A stretch of DNA of 42,502 nucleotides, from NCBI GenBank assembly GCA_017307505.1, contig JAFKEE010000069.1:1-42502 (forward strand), written 5' to 3'. This stretch comes from Acidobacteriota bacterium (GTDB taxonomy: Bacteria; Acidobacteriota; Terriglobia; Bryobacterales; Bryobacteraceae). The translations under genes were made by a program, and so were the position numbers. Each line of letters begins with the position of its first letter. The first letter of the stretch is position 1. The notes beneath the pieces are model-generated. The model was not told where the DNA came from. It did no database searches and worked only from the letters and a program-made list of their open reading frames with translations. Of this stretch, positions 12,377 to 23,683 are shown one piece after another.

Positions 12377-13498
12377 ATGATTGTGGAAACTCAGTTCACC
12401 CTCGTCCCTTCCCTGACGCTGGACGTGGGTGAAACCCTCAAAGACGTCACCGTCGCTTACCAGACTTATGGCTCGTTGAACTCCGACAGGACCAACGCCA
12501 TCCTCATCGAGCACGCCTTCACGGGCGATGCGCACGCGGCCGGCATCGACCACGAAGGCAAGCCGGGCTGGTGGGCCAACATGATCGGGCCGGGGAAGGC
12601 CTTCGATACCGACCGCTACTTTGTGATCTGCAGCAATGTGCTGGGCGGTTGCCGGGGGACGACGGGTCCGAGTTCCATCAATCCGGCGACGGGCCAGCCC
12701 TATGGCCTGCGCTTCCCGGGCATCACCATTAGCGACATGGTCCGCCTGCAGAAGGCGTTGATCGATTTCCTGGGGATCCCGAAACTGCTGGCTGTGGCCG
12801 GCGGCTCGATGGGCGGCATGCAGGTGCTGGAGTGGGCCGTCGCTTATCCGGAAGCCGTCGAGGCGTGCCTGCCGATTGCGACGACAGCGCGGCACAGCGC
12901 GCAGCAGATTGCCTTCAATGAGACCGGGCGCCAGGCGATCATGGCCGACCCGGACTTTCATGCCGGTGACTACTACGACAAGACTCCTCCGGCGCGCGGG
13001 CTTTCCGTGGCGCGCATGGTGGGCCACATCACCTACATGTCCGACGAGTCGATGCGCGAGAAGTTCGGGCGCCGGCTGCGGGACAAACAGAATTTCGGTT
13101 ACGACTTTGAGGTGGATTTCGAGGTCGAGAGTTATCTGCGGTATCGCGGCAGCCAGTTTGTGGGCCGCTTCGACGCGAACTCCTACCTCTACATCACCAA
13201 GGCGATGGATTACTTCGACCTCTCGGCCGGGTTCCCGTCGCTGGCCGCGTCGCTGGAACGCGCCCGCTCGCGGTTCCTGGTCATCAGCTTTACCTCCGAC
13301 TGGTTGTATCCCTCCTATCAGTCGCAAGAGATGGTGAACGCCCTGCGCGGGCGGAATCACGACGTCACCTACTGCGAGCTGTCCTCCAACTACGGCCACG
13401 ATGCGTTTCTCGTCGATGTTGGCGAGCAGACCGAGATCGTGCGCGGCTTCCTGGCCCGCTGTGTGAGGGAGTTCCGGCCGCTGGAGGTTCTGCGTTGA
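12377..13498 (+). CDS. metX: Homoserine O-acyltransferase (MetX)
   Basis: This is a 373-aa alpha/beta-hydrolase-fold enzyme that acylates homoserine, with acetyl-CoA or succinyl-CoA, as the first committed step of methionine synthesis. The nucleophile Ser144 lies in GGSMGGMQ. The catalytic Asp is in SDWLYP and the His is in NYGHDAFL near the C-terminus. Conserved blocks such as [11 protein letters not shown] and [13 protein letters not shown] are present. Whether the acyl donor is acetyl- or succinyl-CoA cannot be decided safely here. The stop overlaps the TTG start of metW by 4 nt, the usual metX-metW arrangement. Confidence 0.95.
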   Translation: MIVETQFTLVPSLTLDVGETLKDVTVAYQTYGSLNSDRTNAILIEHAFTGDAHAAGIDHEGKPGWWANMIGPGKAFDTDRYFVICSNVLGGCRGTTGPSSINPATGQPYGLRFPGITISDMVRLQKALIDFLGIPKLLAVAGGSMGGMQVLEWAVAYPEAVEACLPIATTARHSAQQIAFNETGRQAIMADPDFHAGDYYDKTPPARGLSVARMVGHITYMSDESMREKFGRRLRDKQNFGYDFEVDFEVESYLRYRGSQFVGRFDANSYLYITKAMDYFDLSAGFPSLAASLERARSRFLVISFTSDWLYPSYQSQEMVNALRGRNHDVTYCELSSNYGHDAFLVDVGEQTEIVRGFLARCVREFRPLEVLR

Positions 13499-14100
13499 AG
13501 GTCACGGAAGTACTTGGCCGCACTGACTATCGTCTGATCAGCGAACTGATTCCGAATGGAGCCAAAGTGCTCGACCTGGGCTGTGGCGACGGCGCCCTGC
13601 TGGAATGGTTGAAGACCCACAAACAGGTGGAGGCTCGCGGCGTGGAGTTGAAGCGCGAGCTGGTGCAGCGCGCAATTGCCCGTGGAGTGACGGTTTACCA
13701 GGGAAACCTCGAGGAAAGCCTGAAGGATTATCCGGACAACGCATTCGACTACGTGATCCTCAGCCAGACGCTGCAGGAGACCCTGCAGCCGCTGCTGGTG
13801 CTGAAGGAGATGTTGCGCATCGGGAAGCACGCCATCGTGGCCTTCCCGAACTTCGGTCACTGGCGCGTGCGGCTGAGCCACCTGTTCAGCGGGCGGGCGC
13901 CGAAGACCCATCTATTCCCTTTTGACTGGTATGATTCGCCGAACGTTCACTTCCTTACCGTCATCGATTTCGAGGAACTGATCCGGAAGCAGGGCTGGCA
14001 TGTGGAGCGGCGTTACTTTGCGGCGGGGCACTGGGCGGGCAGCATGGCTCCTAACCTGTTTGCGGAGATCGCAGTCTACCTGTTCCGGCCGGCTCCGTAG
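13495..14100 (+). CDS. metW: MetW methionine biosynthesis protein
   Basis: This 201-aa class I SAM-methyltransferase-fold protein has motif [16 protein letters not shown] and the MetW-typical segments [11 protein letters not shown] and [10 protein letters not shown]. MetW proteins are nearly always coded directly after metX and are needed for efficient homoserine acylation or methionine synthesis in several proteobacteria. The start is TTG at 13495, overlapping the metX stop by 4 nt, so translation is coupled. The stop codon lies within a terminator hairpin. Confidence 0.93.
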   Translation: MKVTEVLGRTDYRLISELIPNGAKVLDLGCGDGALLEWLKTHKQVEARGVELKRELVQRAIARGVTVYQGNLEESLKDYPDNAFDYVILSQTLQETLQPLLVLKEMLRIGKHAIVAFPNFGHWRVRLSHLFSGRAPKTHLFPFDWYDSPNVHFLTVIDFEELIRKQGWHVERRYFAAGHWAGSMAPNLFAEIAVYLFRPAP

Positions 14101-14110
14101 CCGGCGTTTT
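14088..14110 (+). terminator. Intrinsic terminator overlapping the metW stop
   Basis: A perfect 7-bp stem GCCGGCT/AGCCGGC (14088-14094 with 14099-14105, loop CCGT) includes the TAG stop and is followed by GTTTT. It is a good short intrinsic terminator for metXW. Confidence 0.65.
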
Positions 14111-14126
14111 CGCGCCTGCCCTTCAA

Positions 14127-14154
14127 TTGCAATACGAATCTCCAGTGGTCTAAT
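14127..14154 (+). promoter_or_regulatory. Sigma70-like promoter for hybrid kinase 1
   Basis: TTGCAA (14127-14132) and TCTAAT (14149-14154) are separated by 16 nt and lie about 50 nt upstream of the ATG at 14202. This is one of the better-looking promoters in the window and follows the metW terminator directly. Confidence 0.5.
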
Positions 14155-14201
14155 GTAGTTCCAGGTAAGCGTCAGGATTCCGCCTCAGACCCGGTTGTTG
14201 C

Positions 14202-17200
14202 ATGCCTCCAGATCCGCCCAGTCACGTGTCCCCACTGTCTGATGACTCCTCACGCTGGAGGTACCTGCTGGAGGCCTCCGGCGAGGGCTATTGGGATGTG
14301 GACCGGACCGCCGGGGAAGTCTACTTCAGCTCGAAGATCAGAGAGCTGTTGTGTGCGCAGCCCACGGTAGGAGAGTTGGATGCGGAGGGTGGATGGCGGC
14401 TGAAGACGTCCGAGCTCACGGAACTGGGGCTGATTCATCCGGACGATGCGCCGCGACTGGGGGAGACGATCGCCCGGTCCGCCGCGGCGGGCATCCTGGA
14501 AATCCACGAGGAATTCCGGATGAAGAACCTTGCGGGCGAATACTTCTGGGCGGTGAGCCGGGGCCGGATCATTGAGCAGTCCGCGGACGGCAAGGCGCAT
14601 CGGATGTGTGGCTGGCTGAGTCCGGTGACCCGAACGGGCGACTCCGAAGCGGTATTGCGGGCCGTGCTGGACACCGTTTCCTCGCTGACGGGCAAGCAGT
14701 ACTTTGAGCGCCTGGCGGTGCGGTTGTCCGAGGCCCTGCACATGCGCTATTGCCTGATCAGCGAACTGCTGCCCGGGACGTTGTCGCGCGTGCGCTCGAT
14801 TGCCTATGCGATAGACGGCGTGGTCACCTCCGATGTGGAGTATGAACTCGCCGGCACCCCCTGCGAAGCGGTCGTGAGCAAGGGGCTGTGCATCTTCCCC
14901 AGCGGCGTGCAGCGGTTGTTTCCGGCCGATGGGATGCTCTCCCAGATGTCGGTGCAGAGCTACCTGGGGCTGGCTCTGCGGTCCGCCAGCGGAGAGACCA
15001 TGGGCCTGCTCTCGGTGCTGGGGACGGAGCCGCTGCAGAGCACCGGCTATTCCGCCGCGCTGTTCGAACATTTTGGCGCGCGCGCCTCCGCGGAACTGGA
15101 TCGTCTGCGGGCGGAGCGCCGGAAGGTGGAGAGCGAGCGGCAATACCACCAGCTCTTCGAGAAGATGCCGGCCGGTTTCGCGCTCTTTAATGCCGAGATG
15201 GACGCGGCAACCGGCGAGACCGTGCTGCGGTGGGTGCAGTGCAATCCCGTCATGCAATCGATGGTGCGCTACCCGCTGGAAGAGGTGCTGGGCCGGACGC
15301 TGCTGGAAGTGCTGCCCCATTTTAACCTCGACACTTACGCGGTCCTGCTGGATGTGGTGGCGACGGGCGAGGAGCGGGAGACGATCCACTACGCCACGCG
15401 CTACAAGGCCAGTCTGGAACTCAAGGCGTTCCGCCCGTCGCCGGGCCAGTTGGCTGTGCTGGCGACAGACCAGACGCAGCGGATGGAAGCGGTGGGTGCG
15501 CTGCGGGAGTCGGAGCGCCGGTTCCGAGAGTTACTGGAATCCGCGAACGTAGCGGCGCTGATCCTGGACTGCGACGGTCGGATCCAGTTCTGCAATGAGT
15601 ACCTGGCGGGCCTGCTGGGTTGCAGCCGCAACGAACTGACGGGGCTGGACTGGTTCCAGGAGTTTCTGCCGGAGGCGGTGCAGGCCGAGGCGCGGATGCG
15701 GCTGGGCGGAGTTTTCGCCGGAATGGAAGGGGCGCGTACGGGCCGGAATGAGGTGCGCTGCAGGAACGGCCAGTTGCGGCTGTTCGAGTGGGACAACACA
15801 CCGCTGTTCGATGCCCGCGGCGAGCCGACGGGCGTGGCGGCGCTCGGCCGGGACCTGACTGATCGCCTGGCGCTGGAGGAGCAGTACCGGCAGTCGCAGA
15901 AGCTGGAGGCCGTGGGCCGGCTGGCTGGCGGGGTCGCGCACGATTTCAACAACCTGCTGACGGTGATCAGCGGCTACACACGGCTGGCTCTGGCGAATAC
16001 TCCGGCGGGCGACACGGTGCTGCCTCGCTACCTGCAGGAGGTGCTGAAGGCCAGCGAGCGGGCAGCGGAACGCACCCGGCAGTTGCTGGCGTTTGGCCGG
16101 CGTCAGGTGATGCGGTCGCGGCCCGTGGGTTTGCATGCCCTGGTGAAGGGTTTGGAGTCTGTGGTGGCAGACCTGGTGGGTGAGGAGATCCAGGTGACGC
16201 TGGATCTGCGGGCCTCGCGCGATGTCACCAGGGCCGACCCGGGGCAGATCGAGCAGGTGCTGCTCAACCTGGCCCTCAATGCGCGCGACGCAATGCCCGG
16301 TGGCGGACGCCTCACGCTGTCGACCCGGAACGAAACCATTGTCAAAGCGCCGCCGGGGTCGGTCAACAAGTTGAAGCCCGGCGAGTACATCCTGCTGTGT
16401 GTCTCCGATTCCGGCAATGGGATGAACGAGGAGGTGCTGGCGCACCTTTTCGAACCCTTCTTCACTACGAAGGGGCTGGGCGAAGGCAGCGGCCTGGGGC
16501 TTTCCACGGCTTACGGAATTGTGGGCCAGAGCGGCGGGGACATCCGCGTGAGCAGCGAAGTGGGGCGCGGGTCCAGCTTCGATGTCTACCTGCCCTGCGC
16601 CGTGGCGGAGCCGGCGGAAACGATGGCGGCCGACGGGCCGGATGCGAAGCTGCCGCTGGGCGGCGGTCAGAGCCTGCTCATCGCCGAGGATCAGGAGGAG
16701 GTGCTCGCGTTCGCCTCGGAGGTGCTGCGCGGCCTGGGCTATCGTGTCACCGAAGCCTCCAATGCCGAGGAGGCCCTCCAGAAGGCCAAGGCGCTGGACT
16801 GGAAGGTCGACCTGCTGCTGACCGACGTGATGATGCCCGGGGCCGACGGCGGTTCACTGGCCCGCGAGATTCGAGCATCGGTCCCCGCGGCAAGAGTGAT
16901 TTACATGTCCGGGTACAGCGATCCGGAGCCCTCCGGCGCCGCGCTGCAGGGGGCGCAAGGCCGGTTCCTGCGTAAGCCCTTCTCTCCGGAGGAACTGGCG
17001 TGCGCGGTGCGCGAGGAATTGGGGCCGGGCGGCTGCCGCGTGCTGGTGGCGGACGATGAAGAGGCCGTGCGGCTCTACATGCGCAGCGTGCTGGAGGATG
17101 CCGGCTACACCGTGCGCGAGGCCGCCGACGGACGGGCCGCCATGCGGGCGCTGGAAGCTGAACCGGCCGATGTTCTGATCACTGACCTGGTGATGCCCGA

Positions 17201-17399
17201 CCAGGAGGGCATCGAGACCATCCGGCTGGCACGCAAAGCGTTTCCGCAATTGCGGATCATCGCCATCTCGGGCGCGTTCTTCGGGCAGTTCCTCAAGATG
17301 GCCGAACTGCTGGGCGCCAATGCCGTGCTGCCGAAGCCACTGTCGCAGGCCGCCATGCTGGATACGATCCGCGATGTGTTGAGCCGGCCTCCGGAATAG
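14202..17399 (+). CDS. PAS/GAF hybrid histidine kinase with two C-terminal receiver domains (kinase 1)
   Basis: This is a 1065-aa soluble sensor with no membrane span. The likely order is a PAS domain (about 20-135), a GAF-like domain (about 150-300), two further PAS domains (about 305-420 and 430-560), HisKA with His580 in GGVAHDFNNLLTVI, HATPase with the G-box SGLGLSTAYGIV, receiver 1 with Asp875 (LLTDVMMPG) and receiver 2 with Asp995 (LITDLVMPD). Both receivers keep their Asp, the acidic pair and Lys (RKPF and PKPL), so both look phosphorylatable. The domain order without an output domain suggests signalling through a separate phosphotransfer or response-regulator protein, and none is coded nearby. 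The signal is unknown. The same architecture occurs in the kinase at 25078-28104. Confidence 0.9.
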   Translation: MPPDPPSHVSPLSDDSSRWRYLLEASGEGYWDVDRTAGEVYFSSKIRELLCAQPTVGELDAEGGWRLKTSELTELGLIHPDDAPRLGETIARSAAAGILEIHEEFRMKNLAGEYFWAVSRGRIIEQSADGKAHRMCGWLSPVTRTGDSEAVLRAVLDTVSSLTGKQYFERLAVRLSEALHMRYCLISELLPGTLSRVRSIAYAIDGVVTSDVEYELAGTPCEAVVSKGLCIFPSGVQRLFPADGMLSQMSVQSYLGLALRSASGETMGLLSVLGTEPLQSTGYSAALFEHFGARASAELDRLRAERRKVESERQYHQLFEKMPAGFALFNAEMDAATGETVLRWVQCNPVMQSMVRYPLEEVLGRTLLEVLPHFNLDTYAVLLDVVATGEERETIHYATRYKASLELKAFRPSPGQLAVLATDQTQRMEAVGALRESERRFRELLESANVAALILDCDGRIQFCNEYLAGLLGCSRNELTGLDWFQEFLPEAVQAEARMRLGGVFAGMEGARTGRNEVRCRNGQLRLFEWDNTPLFDARGEPTGVAALGRDLTDRLALEEQYRQSQKLEAVGRLAGGVAHDFNNLLTVISGYTRLALANTPAGDTVLPRYLQEVLKASERAAERTRQLLAFGRRQVMRSRPVGLHALVKGLESVVADLVGEEIQVTLDLRASRDVTRADPGQIEQVLLNLALNARDAMPGGGRLTLSTRNETIVKAPPGSVNKLKPGEYILLCVSDSGNGMNEEVLAHLFEPFFTTKGLGEGSGLGLSTAYGIVGQSGGDIRVSSEVGRGSSFDVYLPCAVAEPAETMAADGPDAKLPLGGGQSLLIAEDQEEVLAFASEVLRGLGYRVTEASNAEEALQKAKALDWKVDLLLTDVMMPGADGGSLAREIRASVPAARVIYMSGYSDPEPSGAALQGAQGRFLRKPFSPEELACAVREELGPGGCRVLVADDEEAVRLYMRSVLEDAGYTVREAADGRAAMRALEAEPADVLITDLVMPDQEGIETIRLARKAFPQLRIIAISGAFFGQFLKMAELLGANAVLPKPLSQAAMLDTIRDVLSRPPE

Positions 17400-17416
17400 C
17401 TGCTGGACTAGGCCGG
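17384..17416. terminator. Inverted repeat spanning the convergent stops of kinase 1 and the PLP gene
   Basis: CCGGCCT (17384-17390) and AGGCCGG (17410-17416) form a perfect 7-bp stem with a 19-nt loop that includes both stop codons. No T-run follows on either strand, so termination is only suggested by position. Confidence 0.3.
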
Positions 17417-18976
17417 TTGAACGTGGCGGGCGGTCCACCGGGCCGTGCCATATTCGCCCATGCGGACCTCGCCGGTGAGTGCGCCGCCATCCAGCTTGCC
17501 TTCAAAGACGTAGTTCAGGACGGTGCCCTCGTAGCGGTGAGCGCTGCGGAACTGGACCGTGGCTCCGGTGACGTCGCCGCGCAGGGGATTGCTCATCCAG
17601 GTGGTCTTGTGAGTGCCCGTCAGGCTGGCGCCAGCCTGCTCCAGTACGATTTCGTGGGTGGCTTCGCCGCGGACGAATTGGAGGTGGACCGTCCAGCGGC
17701 CGGCGACCTGCGACGGGGCCGCGGTGGATGCGGGCGCGGGCTCGACCCTGGGCGGATGGGCGAGCGCGGTGTGCAGGGCTTTGGCCACGATGGGCGCGTC
17801 TTCGGGATTCATCATGTAAGGCATGATGGTGACCGAACTGGCCATGCGCGTGGGCCGTTCTCCGGTAGAGCCGGCGACGATGATGCGGGGCTCGCCGCGG
17901 TCGAGCGCTTTGGCGACCTCCTGGCCGGTGATCCCGACCTTCTCCGCGTCCCACTTCAGACGAAGGCGCGGGGCATGGTTGGACAGATCCTCGGGTTGGA
18001 GGATCTCGGAAGTGACTCCGTCGACGCGGCTGGCTTCCTTGCGGATGGTCTCCAGCCAGCCCTCCCACTGCTTCCATTCGGCGTCGTGGTCGCGGCGCAC
18101 CCAGGCTTCGAGGGCAGCCAGCATGCCCATGATCTCTTCCTTGCCGACCTTGAGCGAACGGCCGAAGGCGTGATGCGGGGCACTATTCAGCCAGGCGGCC
18201 TGCAGCAGGTCCTTCGGGCCCAGCAGGAGCCCGGCCGCCTGCGGTCCGCGCATGCACTTGCCGCCGCTATAAGCCACCATCGTTGCGCCATGGTTGAGGT
18301 GGATGTTCGGGATGGTCAAGGTTTCGGCCGCGGCGTCGACCAGGACCGGCACGTTCTTCTCGCGGGCGAGGCGGCAGATCACTGGAATGGTGAGAGGGCC
18401 TTTCTCGGCGGCGGGGCAACTCAGGATCAGGACCATGGCCGTGCGCGGGCCGAGGGCGGCCTGGAGTTGCTCCTGGGTTTCCACCTCGACCATCGTGACG
18501 CCCAGCATGCGGGCCGCGTGGTCGTACTCGTTGCGCGAGTAGCGCGGCATGACGACCTGGTCCTTGAGGCCGTCGAGTTTGGGCAGGCGCTGCATCTTCT
18601 CCGGATCCATGCCGGCGATGCAGGCGGAGGTGGCGTGCGTGATGGCGGCTGCGCAACCAGCCGTGACGATGCCCCATTCCGCCTTGGTGATCTCGGCGAT
18701 GCGATGGCCGACCGCGTCCATCAACTCGTCCAGGTGGACGTAGTGGCGCGAAGCCTCGAACATGGCCTGCTTCACTTCCGGCAGCGACTGCGAGCCTGTG
18801 AGGATGGTGAACGTTCCGCGGGCATTGATGAACGGGCGGACGCCCAGGGTTTCATAGAGCTTGCCGGCTGCCGCTGTGGACGGCCCAGGAGCGGCGTTGG
18901 CCTGCAGCGCGGCGCTGCTGGCGGCCGCCGTGGCCATCCATTGCCGCCGATTCCATCGATCCGATCGACTCGACAT
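17408..18976 (-). CDS. Tat-exported SelA-like PLP-dependent enzyme with C-terminal beta domain
   Basis: This 522-aa protein starts with a twin-arginine signal (NRRQWMATAAAS, Arg10-Arg11), so a folded PLP enzyme would be exported. The body is a fold-type I aminotransferase-like domain of the SelA / D-glucosaminate-6-phosphate ammonia-lyase group, with the PLP-binding Lys240 in YSGGKCMRGPQAAG and the cofactor Asp in PVLVDAAAE. After residue 420 a Pro/Ala-rich linker leads to a roughly 95-residue domain (VAGRWTVHLQFVRG ... GEVRMGEYGTARWTARH) that looks all-beta. I do not recognise it as catalytic. GGAGGTGA lies 5 nt before the ATG, a strong ribosome site. The substrate is unknown; ammonia elimination from an amino sugar acid is one possibility. 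Confidence 0.85.
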   Translation of the reverse strand: MSSRSDRWNRRQWMATAAASSAALQANAAPGPSTAAAGKLYETLGVRPFINARGTFTILTGSQSLPEVKQAMFEASRHYVHLDELMDAVGHRIAEITKAEWGIVTAGCAAAITHATSACIAGMDPEKMQRLPKLDGLKDQVVMPRYSRNEYDHAARMLGVTMVEVETQEQLQAALGPRTAMVLILSCPAAEKGPLTIPVICRLAREKNVPVLVDAAAETLTIPNIHLNHGATMVAYSGGKCMRGPQAAGLLLGPKDLLQAAWLNSAPHHAFGRSLKVGKEEIMGMLAALEAWVRRDHDAEWKQWEGWLETIRKEASRVDGVTSEILQPEDLSNHAPRLRLKWDAEKVGITGQEVAKALDRGEPRIIVAGSTGERPTRMASSVTIMPYMMNPEDAPIVAKALHTALAHPPRVEPAPASTAAPSQVAGRWTVHLQFVRGEATHEIVLEQAGASLTGTHKTTWMSNPLRGDVTGATVQFRSAHRYEGTVLNYVFEGKLDGGALTGEVRMGEYGTARWTARHVQPA

Positions 18977-19078
18977 GCGCTCACCTCCCGGATTCTGAGA
19001 CTACTTCGGCGCTTTGTCCGGCTGGCGGGACAAATGCCCTAATCAGTGTAGGCAGGCGGGAGGACACTGTCCAGCGGG

Positions 19079-19378
19079 CTAAGTCATGACAGCGATGCGG
19101 CCGCCTTCGGCGAGAACCCGGGTCATGGCCGGTGTGGGTTCCGGATCGCTGTCGACGAGGATGAGGGTGAACCAGCGGTCCTGCCAGGGGATGTCATTGC
19201 GATCGCCCTGCACGAACATCACGTTCGTCAGGTCAGCGAGCGCGCGGCGGGCGGCCTGCACCTGTTCGGCCGTACCCATCCCGACCAATGCATGGGCTTT
19301 CGCCAGGTCACGGAGCGGGGTGGTGTCGCTGAGGCAGAGAACCAGGACTCGATCTTCGGGGATGACGGACGGGGGCAT
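19079..19378 (-). CDS. Small methyltransferase-fold-like protein lacking motif I
   Basis: This 99-aa protein reads like half of a class I methyltransferase Rossmann sheet: strand RVLVLCLS, then HALVGMG, a helix TAEQVQAARRAL, NVMFVQGD, FTLILVDS, and a last strand GGRIAVMT at the very end. The glycine-rich SAM loop that should follow strand 1 is replaced by DTTPLRD, so SAM binding in the usual way is doubtful. It may be a degenerate or partial methyltransferase, or a small regulatory relative. The start ATG 19378 is preferred because an in-frame ATG at 19423 would place a perfect 11-bp hairpin inside the coding region. A GGAG 11 nt before 19423 leaves that start possible. It follows thiC on the same strand. 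Confidence 0.6.
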   Translation of the reverse strand: MPPSVIPEDRVLVLCLSDTTPLRDLAKAHALVGMGTAEQVQAARRALADLTNVMFVQGDRNDIPWQDRWFTLILVDSDPEPTPAMTRVLAEGGRIAVMT

Positions 19379-19392
19379 GGTGGAAGGAAGTG

Positions 19393-19421
19393 GCGGGCGC
19401 CGGGAGGGTTCCGGCGCCCGC
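19393..19421 (-). terminator. Perfect 11-bp hairpin just after the thiC stop
   Basis: The arms 19393-19403 and 19411-19421 are perfectly complementary with a 7-nt loop. On the minus strand the stem begins 8 nt after the thiC stop and is followed by a pyrimidine stretch (CACTTCCTTCC) rather than a pure T-run. It may weaken transcription into the small downstream gene or protect the thiC message. Its inner 9 bp per arm equal those of the hairpin after carB at 7087-7110. Confidence 0.6.
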
Positions 19422-19429
19422 ATAAGAAC

Positions 19430-22424
<2,995 letters not shown>

Positions 22425-22785
22425 CTTGGTTATCTTCTAAAGACAGCGCAGTGCCGCGCAATCTTTTTTGTGCCTCCTGAGACGGGCCAGGGGCCGGCCG
22501 GGCCGCGCCGGCGAGGCGGAGAGAAGAGCAAGCGTAGGGCAGGAAGAGGCGGGCCGAGGGGCCCCTGGTACCCAAAGATAGCATCGCCAGGTCACCGGCG
22601 AAGAGGAAGGCGACGGAAAAGGTCAATGGAATCAGTGAGGTGAACACTGTTTCAAAAACGTGCGCATCTCTTGTCACCAAATTCGCTCTTTCAGCGTCCA
22701 ATGGGTTGGAACACGATGAAATCGAGGTTCCACCGTGGCATAATAGCCACGGTATAATTGGGAGTAGTCGGAACGGGGAAGAGCC
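22425..22785. promoter_or_regulatory. Divergent intergenic region with inverted repeats
   Basis: No convincing gene is seen in these 361 bases. The left half is purine- and G-rich on the plus strand. It has a 9-bp perfect inverted repeat CCAGGGGCC (22487-22495) and GGCCCCTGG (22560-22568) enclosing 64 nt that include GC palindromes. The right half carries the palindrome and TATAAT box described at 22733-22758. A TPP riboswitch was looked for on the minus strand and not found. Confidence 0.5.
22733..22758 (+). promoter_or_regulatory. Palindrome immediately abutting a TATAAT box
   Basis: CCGTGGC (22733-22739) and GCCACGG (22746-22752) form a perfect 7-bp inverted repeat with an ATAATA spacer, directly joined to TATAAT (22753-22758), 27 nt before the GTG of the TPR gene. 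The spacer also creates CATAAT (22739-22744). No good -35 is visible. This is a plausible operator overlapping the spacer of the promoter. Confidence 0.45.
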
Positions 22786-23634
22786 GTGAGGGTGTTCATT
22801 GTCAGCCTATTATTGAGCCTGTGCGCTGTCGCCTCGGACATGGACCGCGCGCAAAAGCTGTACGACCGCACGGACTACGAAGCCGCGCTGGCCGTACTGA
22901 ATAAGTCTTCCGAAGGTAAGACGGCCGCCGGCTGGGAACTGGCGGGCAAAGCGTCGTACCAGTTGGGCGACTTCAAGAAATCCATCGAGTACTTTGAGAA
23001 GGCCGTGCAGGCTGATCCGTCGAAGTCAGGATATGTGAACTGGCTGGGGCGGGCCTGGGGCCGCAGGGCCGAGACCGCCAATCCGTTCATGGCGCCCGGC
23101 TATGCCTCGAAGGCCCGGCAGTTTTTCGAGAAGGCTGTCGCTTTGAATCCGAAGGACGTGGAAGCCGTCAACGACCTGTTCTCTTACTACCTGGAAGCGC
23201 CCGGATTTCTGGGCGGCGGCATGGACAAAGCCATGACGCTGGCGGAACAGATCCGGACGAACGATCCGGCGGAATACCACTTCGCCCTGGCGCAGATTGC
23301 GCAGCGGCGGAAGCAGTACGATCTGGCGGAAGGGCAACTGCGGAAGGCGGTCGACCTGGCGCCGAAGCAGGTGGGCCGTGTGATCGACCTGGCCCGCTTC
23401 CTGGCCCGCCGCGGAAAGTATGGCGAAAGCGAAACCATCTTCCAGCAGGCCGCCAAAGTGGATCCGAGCTCCAAACGGGTTCTGTACGCCCGGGCCGAAT
23501 CTTACATCGACTCGAACCGGAATCTCGACGTCGCTCGCAAGCTGCTGAACGAATACCTGCAGTCGCCGCTGTCGCCGGAAGATCCTTCGCGCGAAGAGGC
23601 CCGGCGCCTGCTGAAGCGCGTCACCGCCGACTAA
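22786..23634 (+). CDS. Exported TPR-repeat protein
   Basis: This 282-aa protein has a short signal peptide (hydrophobic FIVSLLLSLCAV, cleavage probably near VAS) and then several tetratricopeptide repeats. The clearest are GDFKKSIEYFEKAVQADPSKSG, ARQFFEKAVALNPKD, KQYDLAEGQLRKAVDLAPK and GKYGESETIFQQAAKVDPSS. It is probably a periplasmic protein-binding scaffold. The start is GTG 22786 with GGGGAAGAG upstream. The following permease gene begins 49 nt later, so the two may be co-transcribed. Confidence 0.85.
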   Translation: MRVFIVSLLLSLCAVASDMDRAQKLYDRTDYEAALAVLNKSSEGKTAAGWELAGKASYQLGDFKKSIEYFEKAVQADPSKSGYVNWLGRAWGRRAETANPFMAPGYASKARQFFEKAVALNPKDVEAVNDLFSYYLEAPGFLGGGMDKAMTLAEQIRTNDPAEYHFALAQIAQRRKQYDLAEGQLRKAVDLAPKQVGRVIDLARFLARRGKYGESETIFQQAAKVDPSSKRVLYARAESYIDSNRNLDVARKLLNEYLQSPLSPEDPSREEARRLLKRVTAD

Positions 23635-23683
23635 GCCGCCTTGCCCGGACCGGCCGGCGCGTCCCGTGGCACACTGGAATCTG

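Noticed and set aside
13074-13082. Third copy of the GGGCGCCGG hairpin arm inside metX
   Set aside because: Only the left arm occurs and it lies inside coding sequence, so no hairpin forms.
22425-22785. TPP riboswitch upstream of the acyl ligase-thiC unit
   Set aside because: The conserved CUGAGA and GGAGGGAA-type elements are not found in the expected order; a single CCTGAGAC is not enough.
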